DNA from: Helicobacter marmotae
Lineage (GTDB): Bacteria > Campylobacterota > Campylobacteria > Campylobacterales > Helicobacteraceae
Assembly (NCBI RefSeq): GCF_003364255.1
Contig: NZ_NXLR01000010.1
Location: 1-64,000, forward strand
Length of the DNA stretch: 64,000 nucleotides
Reading direction: 5' to 3'
Shown here: piece by piece, positions 8,417 through 17,232 of the stretch
Layout of the letters: each line of letters opens with the position of its first letter
How positions within the stretch are numbered: position 1 is the stretch's first letter
Notes under the pieces: generated by a model
The model's database searches: none
Told to the model about the DNA's origin: nothing
What the model saw: only the letters and a program-made list of their open reading frames with translations
Position numbers and translations under genes: made by a program

Positions 8417-10657
8417 CTAAAATCTCGTCCCCATTGTAAATTCAAAACGTGATGTCCTATCACCGGGCTGGGGATCAATAGGTTGAGGGAAGACTAGCAC
8501 AATAGGACCCATAGGGCTTATCCACTCAATAGCAAAGCCCCATGATGAGCGAGTGGTCTCACTCAAGCTATCTGTGCCAATCATACCATAATCCACAAAG
8601 AGGGCTAAACGCATTTGAGCTTTCTCTAAGATTCCATAACTTAGCTCTGCAGAATGTGTCATCATATAATTCCCACCAATACGAATAATCCCTGTGGGGT
8701 CTCTAGGTGTAAGTGAGCTTACTTGATAGCCTCTCACACTTGAAATCCCCCCCATGTAGAATTTTGAAGTAATGGGCACATAGCCATTTGATAAAATAGC
8801 CCCGCCTTGCGTCTTATAACGCGCGATTAAATCAATGCCCAAAAATGACTTAAGATGATAATAAAGTGCCATTTTTCCATAAAATTTCGTATATTTCTCA
8901 TCTCCACCAAGCCCCGCATACTCGACATATGCAGAGATAATAGCCCCATTTTTAGGAAAATAGTAGTCATCAGTGTTGTCAAAATAAAGACTCGGGCTAA
9001 TGGCAGATTTAAGCGGTCTATCGATCGTCAAATAATCTCTATAAAGAAATTGCAAAGTGCTATCATAAAAGTCCAATACACGCGTAGTAGAGAGGGTATA
9101 GCCAAGTGAGGCACGCAAGGTATTGGTAAGTAATCGCCCCGCTGTTATCGTGCCACCGGTAGTTTGCTCCCTATAATCCCAGTTCCAATAAAGCGAGTGA
9201 AACACGCTTAAAGACGCACTATATTTAGAATCTAGCACGCGAGGATTGCTAAGGGTGAGATTCACTAATTGTCGGCGATAACTCCAATCTGCATAAATTT
9301 GCCCACTTTGCCCTGTACCAAAGAGATTGCGCTCGCGTATGGAAGCATTGACCATGAGTTTATCATAACTCCCATATCCTAGCCCAAACATCAATTCGCC
9401 CGTGCGAGATTCCTCGACACTCACAAGCAAATCCATAGCATTCTCACTCACGCGCCTCTCATCAATCTGCACTTTGCCAAAATACCCCAATCTCTTCAAG
9501 GCATTTTCAGATTCTCTTAAATATGAAAGTTTATAGGTATCTCCCGGGGCTAAAAGCAGCTCGCGCCGTATGATTCTATCTGCTGTGCGGGAATTCCCCG
9601 AAATAATCACGTCATGAATTTTAACTTTCTGCCCGACTTGTATTAAATAAATGACTTTTACTTCTGACGTTGAAACATCTTTATCTAAATCCGGACTCAC
9701 ACGCGTAAAGGCATAGCCCAAATCGGCTATCTTTTGCCGTATGGTTTCTATATCAGCGCGCACATCTTCGATATTAAAATATTCGCCCTTTTTGACCTTG
9801 AGAGCCTTACGCAACTCACTTTCTTCAATCACAGGCACATGCAAAACAATCTGAATTCCAGATACCTTATAGCGTTCCCCTTCTGTAATTTTATAATATA
9901 GATTTGCACTATAGTCATTAAAATCCGCATCTAAAAGGGCTTGAGAGACACTAGCATCTAAAAATCCTTTACGCATATAGACATCTTGAATTCTTGCATT
10001 ATCATATTCTAAATCTGCGAGTTTAAGCTTACCATCATTGCGCCCCCATAGCCACCCCATAAATTGCCTCTGCTTATTGGCACTTAATTGCTCTAAATCC
10101 TTCACTTTGACTTTCTGCCTGCCATCATACATCGCATTTTTGATAATGATATTTTCGCCTTGATTGACATTAAAAGTAATCGCGTATGCACTATCGCTGC
10201 CCACTTTGACTATATCTGATTCTACAACCGTGCCATAATAGCCCTGATATTCTAAGATGGTGCGTATGATAGTCTTTGCACGCACAAGCTTTGTCTCATC
10301 ATAGCTATCACCCTTTTTAATACCAATTTGAGAATAAAGCGTTTCTTTCTCTTGCTCACTTCCATAGCCCTTAATCTCCACACTAGCAACCTTAGGCTTT
10401 TGCACCACATGAAAAGTCAGCACACCTTGCTCAAAGCTTGCATACACATCTTCAAAATACCCCTGTGAGTAAAGAGCTCGCACTGCCTTATCAACTTTAC
10501 TCACTACAAGCTCATCGCCTGCTTTAATCTGCACAATCTCATCGGCAAGCACATTTGAAATCGCACTCAAGCCCTCATATCTCACCGCACTAATCTCTCT
10601 AGCCCATAGAATATGAGAGCATAAAATAATGTAGAAACAGATTTGCCTTATTTTCAT
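8417..10657 (-). CDS. bamA: outer-membrane protein assembly factor BamA
   Basis: Omp85 protein that folds beta-barrels into the outer membrane. The 746-residue protein has a signal peptide ending near residue 19 (ILWA-REI), five POTRA-like repeats over roughly residues 20-345, and a C-terminal 16-strand barrel ending in the aromatic signature TMGTRF. The conserved lid-lock VRGY motif is seen as SSVRGYQ. The length is normal. It is probably the first gene of an operon with mqnC and the M16 protein. Confidence 0.95.
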   Translation of the reverse strand: MKIRQICFYIILCSHILWAREISAVRYEGLSAISNVLADEIVQIKAGDELVVSKVDKAVRALYSQGYFEDVYASFEQGVLTFHVVQKPKVASVEIKGYGSEQEKETLYSQIGIKKGDSYDETKLVRAKTIIRTILEYQGYYGTVVESDIVKVGSDSAYAITFNVNQGENIIIKNAMYDGRQKVKVKDLEQLSANKQRQFMGWLWGRNDGKLKLADLEYDNARIQDVYMRKGFLDASVSQALLDADFNDYSANLYYKITEGERYKVSGIQIVLHVPVIEESELRKALKVKKGEYFNIEDVRADIETIRQKIADLGYAFTRVSPDLDKDVSTSEVKVIYLIQVGQKVKIHDVIISGNSRTADRIIRRELLLAPGDTYKLSYLRESENALKRLGYFGKVQIDERRVSENAMDLLVSVEESRTGELMFGLGYGSYDKLMVNASIRERNLFGTGQSGQIYADWSYRRQLVNLTLSNPRVLDSKYSASLSVFHSLYWNWDYREQTTGGTITAGRLLTNTLRASLGYTLSTTRVLDFYDSTLQFLYRDYLTIDRPLKSAISPSLYFDNTDDYYFPKNGAIISAYVEYAGLGGDEKYTKFYGKMALYYHLKSFLGIDLIARYKTQGGAILSNGYVPITSKFYMGGISSVRGYQVSSLTPRDPTGIIRIGGNYMMTHSAELSYGILEKAQMRLALFVDYGMIGTDSLSETTRSSWGFAIEWISPMGPIVLVFPQPIDPQPGDRTSRFEFTMGTRF

Positions 10658-10771
10658 AAATCCCTTAGTCCCCTACGCAGCATAAAGCACGATTATATTA
10701 AAAGTTTCTAACAATCCAAATAACTAGATTCTGAAATATGAATGTGCATTGCTAGAAAGATTCTCAAAATG

Positions 10772-11620
10772 TTATAAGAACTTCTGCAAGGTATTTGCAC
10801 GTGCCATAAACTCCTCTAAACCATCCCAATCATCATGCTCTAGCAAAGATCTCGCCAAATCAAACTTCTCTTGAAAATAGCTCATCGCTTCAAGGACATT
10901 TTGCTTATTTTGCTTAAATATATCTTTCCACATCTGCGGAGAACTTTTAGAGAGCCTACTCATAGAGCGAAACCCTCCTCCCACAAGGGCAAGGATCGTT
11001 TGAGGATCTTCTTGGGAGAGTGTGGCATTGGCTAGGGCATAGCTCATAATATGAGGCATATGCGAAATAAGTGCGATATGCTTATCGTGTTCATTTGAGC
11101 TCATTTTAAGAATCTTCATACCAATGCCTATAAAAATATCCTTTGCTACCTCAACCTGATAGCTCCCACTTTGCTCCACATCAGCAAGAATAACGATATT
11201 GTTCCTATAAAGCTCACCAAAGGCAGCACTTGGACCAAAAAATTCTGTCCCGCACATAGGGTGTGCCCCCACAAAAGACTGCCTAAGCCATGAGGGGATA
11301 CTTTTAAGAATCTCCACCTTAGCCCCGCCTAAATCAATAAGTGTGATATTTGATTGCAGCATATCAGGGCTAAGGCTATGTATGAGCTCTACAATGCCAC
11401 TCACAGGCACGCTTAAAAACACCACATCACATTGCCAAATCTCACTTAACTCCACACATTCATCAACTAAGCCTAAATTTAAAGCTTGCTGGGCATGCAG
11501 AGGATTATTGTCATACCCTAAGATTCTATGAATGGGCTCATTATGCACTTGAGATAAATCCTTTAAAGCCAAGCCCATAGAGCCTCCCATAAGTCCTAAA
11601 CCTATAATGCCTATTTTCAT
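10772..11620 (-). CDS. tyrA: prephenate dehydrogenase
   Basis: NAD(P)-dependent enzyme converting prephenate to 4-hydroxyphenylpyruvate for tyrosine synthesis. It starts with a dinucleotide-binding motif GIIGLGLMGGSMGLAL, then has the conserved GAHPMCGTEFFGPSAA substrate motif (about residues 118-133) and a helical C-terminal dimerisation domain with ALISHMPHIMSYALAN. It is 282 residues and monofunctional, with no chorismate mutase or ACT domain visible. It overlaps rsmE by 4 bp, so it is translationally coupled. Confidence 0.92.
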   Translation of the reverse strand: MKIGIIGLGLMGGSMGLALKDLSQVHNEPIHRILGYDNNPLHAQQALNLGLVDECVELSEIWQCDVVFLSVPVSGIVELIHSLSPDMLQSNITLIDLGGAKVEILKSIPSWLRQSFVGAHPMCGTEFFGPSAAFGELYRNNIVILADVEQSGSYQVEVAKDIFIGIGMKILKMSSNEHDKHIALISHMPHIMSYALANATLSQEDPQTILALVGGGFRSMSRLSKSSPQMWKDIFKQNKQNVLEAMSYFQEKFDLARSLLEHDDWDGLEEFMARANTLQKFL

Positions 11621-12324
11621 ACCAATCCTTTCTGGCTACCATGCCATACCCTAAATATACTCGCAAGCAACACACATGCACTCTCACTGCGTAAAATTAA
11701 ATCATCCCCTAAACTAATACTTTGCTTAAATTTAGCCCTCTCACTCGCACTAAAACCCCCCTCAGGACCTACCATAATCCTCACATCTGTTTGCACACAC
11801 ACAGGGGATAGAATCTCCCTTATATCCTCCCCACCAAAATCAAAGGCATAAAAGGGCATGTATTGGCTACATATAGCATCAAAGTCTTTATACACCTCAA
11901 GCCTCATCAACGAGCTACGTCCACACTGCTGGCATGATTGGATAAGAATCTTATACATTCGCTCTAAAGAGAGTTTAAAATGCCCTTGTGAAAACTGCGC
12001 ATAAAAAAAGCTAATAGCAGCAATTCCTAGCTCATTTAGCATAGGGAGAGCTTTTTCAACTACCTTTGGCTCAACCACTGCCCATAACAAATGCAGATTA
12101 TTATAAACTTGGCATGGAGTTTGGACTTTATGCAATAAAGTTAAGGCAGCACCTTTTTTTTGCATTTGCGTTATTTCATAACTATATAAGTACATATCAT
12201 TTAAATTACGCAAGGCTAGCCTATCTCCCTCCTTAAGGCGTCGGGCTTTACATATATAAGTAAAATCCTCTTTTTCTATATATAAAAGCCTATCTCCTGC
12301 GTGTTGATGATATAAAAACTGCAT
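11617..12324 (-). CDS. rsmE: 16S rRNA (uracil1498-N3)-methyltransferase
   Basis: SPOUT-class RNA methyltransferase modifying U1498 of 16S rRNA. An N-terminal PUA-like domain (HQHAGDRLLYIEKEDF...CKARRLKEGDRL) is followed by the SPOUT domain with MVGPEGGFSASE and the knot segment LGDDLILRSESACV. The start is ATG 12324, which overlaps the upstream stop by one base (TAATG); the longer open frame upstream is inside the neighbouring gene. It is 235 residues, normal size. Order is as in H. pylori HP0374-HP0375. Confidence 0.92.
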   Translation of the reverse strand: MQFLYHQHAGDRLLYIEKEDFTYICKARRLKEGDRLALRNLNDMYLYSYEITQMQKKGAALTLLHKVQTPCQVYNNLHLLWAVVEPKVVEKALPMLNELGIAAISFFYAQFSQGHFKLSLERMYKILIQSCQQCGRSSLMRLEVYKDFDAICSQYMPFYAFDFGGEDIREILSPVCVQTDVRIMVGPEGGFSASERAKFKQSISLGDDLILRSESACVLLASIFRVWHGSQKGLV

Positions 12325-12752
12325 TATGCTAACCAAAGCAAGCAGACGAAAAACACCAAATCCGCTATATATAAAGCCTTGCAAAATCGAATGTAGCTCT
12401 GCATAGCTGCAAAATTTGTGCGTCTAGCAACTTTAAGAATCTTTATGCGGAAAATCTCGCCCACCAATACAAAAATGCAAAATGTTATCATCATAATAAG
12501 CCCAAAATGCAAGGCAATATGCCCAAAAACCCATAAATTTACCCCACTTAACACACTTACAGAGAGGAGAAAAAATGTAATAGGGGCTATAAAGTATATT
12601 TTTTTATTCATCGATACAAGATTGGCAGAAGCAAAAAAGAGCACTAAGAGATTAAGGATAAAAGGAATGGCAAAAAAATAGGCAAAAATCTTGTGATATT
12701 GAAGTAAGCTTATAAAGGTTTCCTGCAAAATCGCTGAATCAAATGCCTGCAT
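12324..12752 (-). CDS. small four-helix membrane protein, unknown function
   Basis: A 142-residue protein with four hydrophobic stretches: about 24-45, 51-71, 76-100 and 121-142. There is a short basic loop between helices 3 and 4 and no recognisable catalytic motif. It is the first gene of the unit that continues into rsmE and tyrA, with a one-base overlap to rsmE. The same position in H. pylori is occupied by the small protein HP0375. Resembles membrane proteins near haem genes in other bacteria, but I cannot assign a role. Confidence 0.7.
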   Translation of the reverse strand: MQAFDSAILQETFISLLQYHKIFAYFFAIPFILNLLVLFFASANLVSMNKKIYFIAPITFFLLSVSVLSGVNLWVFGHIALHFGLIMMITFCIFVLVGEIFRIKILKVARRTNFAAMQSYIRFCKALYIADLVFFVCLLWLA

Positions 12753-12836
12753 ATTTTCTCCTTAGTTACTTTAGAATGATGATTAACTTTAGTATTTTAT
12801 TATCACTTAAAATTTTTAACCTAAAAAGGATTTCCC

Positions 12837-13790
12837 ATCAAATCACAGGCGGTTGTTTTACTTAATATGGGTGCTCCAAATAGCATATTTGAGGTGGAAA
12901 GCTTTTTAAAAAATATGTTCAACGACCCCCTCATTTTAGGAATCAAAAATAACTTCATACGCAAAATGCTAGCAAGCTTTATTACACATAAACGACTTGA
13001 AGATACAAAAAAAAATTACCAAGCTATCGGGGGTAAATCCCCACTCACTGCCCATACTTTTAACCTCATCAATAAACTAAACGTCCAAGATAACAAACGT
13101 CTTTATACATATGCTATGCGCTATACGCCGCCATTTGCTTATGATGTGCTAAAAGCATTACAAAGCCAAAATATCAATTCTCTTATCCTTTTTAGCCTAT
13201 ACCCGCAATTTTCCTACTCTACTATCTACTCTTCCCTGCTTGATGCGAAGGCGGCATTAAGCAAACTCTCCTTTACTCCCAAACTACAAGAAATCTCTCA
13301 TTTCCATACCCATGCTGGCTATATCGAGTGCATTGTGCGCAGCATAAAAGAGACGTTGGGAGATGATAAGGCAGGGGATTTTATACTTCTCCTTTCAGCC
13401 CATAGCCTGCCTCAATCTCGCATAGATGAGGGCGACCCATATGAGCAACAATGCAAAGAAAACAAGCTCGCCTTAGAATCTGCCCTCCACAAAAATGGTA
13501 TGGTATTTAAAAAAGTCGCCCTTGCGTATCAATCTAAAGTAGGCAATATGAAATGGCTTGAACCAAGCACAAAAGAGAGTATTACATATTATAGAAGAGA
13601 TAAAATCATTGTATTTCCACTCTCTTTTAGTCTTGATAATTCTGAAACGGACTATGAGCTTAAAATCCTCTATGCAAATCTCGCACGCACGCTCAATGTG
13701 CCAGAGTATCGCGTATGCAAATGCTTTAATGATGATATACACTTTGTTGAAACCATTATCTCTATCATAGAGCAAAAGGAGGAAAAATGA
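12837..13790 (+). CDS. hemH: ferrochelatase, apparent ATC start codon
   Basis: Inserts Fe(II) into protoporphyrin IX, the last step of haem synthesis. Family blocks are present: NMGAPNS, FLKNMFNDPLIL, YAMRYTPPFA, the catalytic His region (LLSAHSLPQS) and the NSETDYEL Glu region. The first ATG in frame is 12867, but the ten codons before it read IKSQAVVLLN, the conserved first beta strand of the family. The only position with a ribosome site is the ATC at 12837, preceded by AAGGA six bases upstream; no ATG, GTG or TTG exists between it and the in-frame stop at 12822. I therefore annotate an ATC start. The gene runs into the thioredoxin lipoprotein with a 4-bp overlap. Confidence 0.85.
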   Translation: MKSQAVVLLNMGAPNSIFEVESFLKNMFNDPLILGIKNNFIRKMLASFITHKRLEDTKKNYQAIGGKSPLTAHTFNLINKLNVQDNKRLYTYAMRYTPPFAYDVLKALQSQNINSLILFSLYPQFSYSTIYSSLLDAKAALSKLSFTPKLQEISHFHTHAGYIECIVRSIKETLGDDKAGDFILLLSAHSLPQSRIDEGDPYEQQCKENKLALESALHKNGMVFKKVALAYQSKVGNMKWLEPSTKESITYYRRDKIIVFPLSFSLDNSETDYELKILYANLARTLNVPEYRVCKCFNDDIHFVETIISIIEQKEEK

Positions 13791-14380
13791 AGATAATCTT
13801 AATGCTTGGGGCTATAGGTTTGCTCCTTTGTGGTTGCTCACAAGAAGAAGAGGTGAAGCTATCTAGCGATTCAAAAGATAAAACACATCTTATCACACAG
13901 GCTGAAAATATCGACAAATCAAGTTATGCGGGGCTAGAAGATGTATTTTTAGACACAAAACATCTCTACACGCAAAAAGACAATAAGCTCACACTCTTTA
14001 TCTTTGGCAAAAATAACTGCCCCTATTGCGATAAACTCAAAGATGACATTAAGGCAAATAGCACTCTCAAATCTATGCTGCAAGAGCATTTTTTGCCCTA
14101 TTACATTAATGTAAGCTATAACAAAAAACATATTCTCTCTATAGGTGAGGACACGCAAGAAGCCAATACCCCCGAACTTATGGAATTATATGTCAAATCC
14201 CCTATGCGCCCCACACCTAGCCTTATTTTCATTAATGCACAAGGTAAAAGTATTTATGAATTACCCGGCTATCTCCCACCAGAGACTATGCAAAAACTCT
14301 TAGCATATATGGCAAGTGGGGAATGGAAGGGTAAAAGTGAAGAAGAAATCGCTACTCACATCAATGGAGCGCTCTTATGA
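13787..14380 (+). CDS. periplasmic thioredoxin-fold lipoprotein (cytochrome c maturation reductant)
   Basis: The N-terminus has a lipobox (LLLCGC, Cys17), so the protein is probably anchored in the inner or outer membrane on the periplasmic side. A thioredoxin-like domain follows with the redox pair C78-P-Y-C81 and a cis-Pro region RPTPSLIF. It lies between hemH and ccsBA with 4-bp overlaps on both sides, which points to keeping apocytochrome c thiols reduced for haem attachment. It corresponds to HP0377 of H. pylori, described as a DsbC/CcmG-like protein. Exact redox role is inferred from context. Confidence 0.83.
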   Translation: MKIILMLGAIGLLLCGCSQEEEVKLSSDSKDKTHLITQAENIDKSSYAGLEDVFLDTKHLYTQKDNKLTLFIFGKNNCPYCDKLKDDIKANSTLKSMLQEHFLPYYINVSYNKKHILSIGEDTQEANTPELMELYVKSPMRPTPSLIFINAQGKSIYELPGYLPPETMQKLLAYMASGEWKGKSEEEIATHINGALL

Positions 14381-17211
14381 AGATTCTAAAAGCACTCTTT
14401 TGTGAGGTGAAAACCGCCCTTGTATTAGTCGCCATATACGCATCTGCTTGTGCTGTGGCGACATTTATTGAGAAATTCCATGGCACTATATCAGCGCGCT
14501 ATTGGGTATATGATAGCTTGTGGTTTGAAGTGTTGCATATATGGCTAGCAGCCTGCTTGGTGGGCTGCTTTATCACCTCTAAGGCATGGCAAAGGAAGAA
14601 GTATGCCTCCTTGCTACTGCATGCCTCATTTATTATTATCATTTTAGGGGCGGGCATTACGCGCCATTATGGATTTGAGGGCATTATGAATTTGCGCGAG
14701 GGAGAGAGCTCAAACCTCATTAGCACCAATGAGCATTATATTTTTATCCAAGTAAAAGACCCACAAGGCAATGTCCAATATAAGCAAATCCCCACTTATA
14801 TTGATGAAAATATCAACAAAGGCATTCATAGCACATTCTACTTTTTTAACGATAAGGCTTTAAACATTTACACTAAAGAGCTTGAAATAGAGGGTATGAG
14901 CAAAGATCGATTTATACTCCATACTGATATTGCATTTTTAGACCAAAGCTTTGAAACACAGATTATAAGAAATGGTGATGAAGCCCCTACAAAAGAGAGT
15001 ATCACTATACTTGAGAGCAATGGCTATAAAATCTTTCTCGCATGGGGTGTGGATAAAATCAGCCTGCCCTTTAATATTAAGCTTGATAAATTTGAGCTTG
15101 AACGTTATCCCGGCTCACATTCTCCGGCTTCTTATGCCTCAGAGGTAGAAGTGCTAGATCCAAGCAATAATGTTCAAATGCCTTTTAGAATCTATATGAA
15201 TCATGTCCTTGATTATGGCGGTTATCGCTTTTTCCAATCTTCATATCACCCCGATGAGCAAGGAAGTATCCTCTCTGTTAATAATGACCCGGGCAAAAAC
15301 CCCACATATTTAGGCTATGCTATGCTTATTTTAGGCGTGATATGGCTACTTTTTGATAAAAATGGACGTTTTCAGACATTGGGGAGATTCTTAAAAACCC
15401 AACAATTCTTCGCCCTCACTCTTTTTATCGCTTTAAGCCTAAACGTGCCCCTGTATGCCACACAAGAGCTACAAGACCTCCCAGAAGAGCAAGAAACACT
15501 CCAAAACACACCATCTATTGATATGCCATCCATGGACATACCCTCCATGGTAAAAGCCCTAAAAAGTGCTACCTCTCTCTCACTTGCATTTGATAAACTC
15601 CTTGTGCAAGACTTTGGCGGGCGCACCAAGCCTATTCATACACTAGCAAGTGAATATATCCATAAAATCACGCAAAAAAATACATTTTTAAACCTCACAC
15701 CCACACAAATGTTTTTAGGTATGATTTTTTATCCACAAGAGTGGCAGAATATCCAAATGATAGCGACTAAAAGTCCCAAACTTAGGGAGATTCTAGGTAT
15801 AGACCCAAGTCAAAAATATATCGCCTATAGTGATGTATTTGTCAATGGGCAATATCTTTTGCACAATTATGTCGAAGAAGCGAATCTTAAAAACCCCGCC
15901 TCACGCAATACTTTTGAAAAAGATATTATTAGTGTAGATGAACGTATTAATTATGCCTTTCTCATTTACACAGGGCAGGTGCTAAGAATCTTCCCTGATA
16001 GCAAGCTAGAGAGTGGCAAATGGCTCTACCCGCTTGAGGCAGTAAGCTCTGCAGTAGCACAAGCTGATATGAATAAAGCTATGCAACTTCTCACTATTTA
16101 TAAACATTTCGCAGAGGGTATGCAGCAAGGGCTAGAAGCAGAGCAATGGGAAGAAGCCATCCAAGCGGTGCAAGAAATACACGACTACCAGCAAGCAAAT
16201 GCCGGCTCCACGAATATATCAAAAACAAAGATATATTGGGAGATTATGCTAAATACCTATAATCCATTTAGCCAACTTATCTACCCCTATATTCTTATAA
16301 GCCTTGTGCTTTTTATCATTGTCTTAAGTAGCATTATCAAAAACAAACCCCTTAAGCCATTCTTGCACAAGGTATTTTATGTCCTCTTACTCGGGCTCTT
16401 TATCCTCCATAGTGCTGCCTTGGGATTACGTTGGTATGTAGGCGGGCATGCCCCTTGGAGCAATGCCTATGAATCTATGCTTTATATCGCATGGGCGGCG
16501 ATTCTCTCTGGTGTGGTGTTCTTTAGGCATTCTAATCTCGCCTTATGTGCAGCAAGCTTTTTATCAGGTATTACGCTTTTTGTGGCTCATCTTGGCTCTA
16601 TGGACCCACAAATTGGGAATCTTGTGCCCGTGCTTAAATCATATTGGCTTAATATCCATGTATCAGTCATTACAGCAAGTTATGGATTCTTAGGATTATG
16701 CTTTATGCTAGGGCTTATTACACTTTTAATGTTTATCCTTAAATATCCCAAAATACCGCTTAAAGAGAGCGCAAGAGAGAATATCGCACACTCTATTATC
16801 TCCCTTAACGTGTTAAATGAAATGAGTATGATTTTGGGCTTATTTTTACTCACTATTGGGAATTTCTTAGGTGGTGTATGGGCAAATGAATCATGGGGGC
16901 GCTATTGGGGCTGGGATTCTAAAGAGACTTGGGCTCTTATTAGCATAGGTGTATATGCCATTATCTTGCATTTGCGCTTTGTATGCAAGAAAAACTTTCC
17001 TTTTATCTTTGCCTCTGCTTCTGTGCTAGGCTTTTTCTCAATTCTTATGACATATTTTGGTGTGAATTTTTACCTCTCTGGAATGCATAGCTACGCTGCT
17101 GGAGAGGCTGTGCCTATCCCATTATGGGTTAAACTCATGGTGGTAAGTATTCTTGTGCTTATCATCGCTGCAGGTAAAAATAGACAACTAGATATGCCCA
17201 AAATATCATAA
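14377..17211 (+). CDS. ccsBA: fused cytochrome c synthase CcsBA (ResB-ResC fusion)
   Basis: System II cytochrome c biogenesis protein that carries haem to the periplasm and joins it to the CXXCH motif. It is 944 residues: a ResB half (membrane segments near residues 10-30, 55-100, a large periplasmic loop, then around 310-350) and a CcsA half after about residue 640 with many membrane helices. The tryptophan-rich haem-handling WWD segment is seen as WGRYWGWDSKETWAL, and conserved His positions lie nearby. Length fits the fused Helicobacter/Campylobacter form. It is the last of the hemH-thioredoxin-ccsBA unit. Confidence 0.93.
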   Translation: MKILKALFCEVKTALVLVAIYASACAVATFIEKFHGTISARYWVYDSLWFEVLHIWLAACLVGCFITSKAWQRKKYASLLLHASFIIIILGAGITRHYGFEGIMNLREGESSNLISTNEHYIFIQVKDPQGNVQYKQIPTYIDENINKGIHSTFYFFNDKALNIYTKELEIEGMSKDRFILHTDIAFLDQSFETQIIRNGDEAPTKESITILESNGYKIFLAWGVDKISLPFNIKLDKFELERYPGSHSPASYASEVEVLDPSNNVQMPFRIYMNHVLDYGGYRFFQSSYHPDEQGSILSVNNDPGKNPTYLGYAMLILGVIWLLFDKNGRFQTLGRFLKTQQFFALTLFIALSLNVPLYATQELQDLPEEQETLQNTPSIDMPSMDIPSMVKALKSATSLSLAFDKLLVQDFGGRTKPIHTLASEYIHKITQKNTFLNLTPTQMFLGMIFYPQEWQNIQMIATKSPKLREILGIDPSQKYIAYSDVFVNGQYLLHNYVEEANLKNPASRNTFEKDIISVDERINYAFLIYTGQVLRIFPDSKLESGKWLYPLEAVSSAVAQADMNKAMQLLTIYKHFAEGMQQGLEAEQWEEAIQAVQEIHDYQQANAGSTNISKTKIYWEIMLNTYNPFSQLIYPYILISLVLFIIVLSSIIKNKPLKPFLHKVFYVLLLGLFILHSAALGLRWYVGGHAPWSNAYESMLYIAWAAILSGVVFFRHSNLALCAASFLSGITLFVAHLGSMDPQIGNLVPVLKSYWLNIHVSVITASYGFLGLCFMLGLITLLMFILKYPKIPLKESARENIAHSIISLNVLNEMSMILGLFLLTIGNFLGGVWANESWGRYWGWDSKETWALISIGVYAIILHLRFVCKKNFPFIFASASVLGFFSILMTYFGVNFYLSGMHSYAAGEAVPIPLWVKLMVVSILVLIIAAGKNRQLDMPKIS

Positions 17212-17232
17212 ATCTAAAAATTGGAGGATAAA

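Noticed and set aside
12867-13790. hemH starting at the ATG at 12867
   Set aside because: That start would remove the conserved first strand of the enzyme and has no ribosome site.
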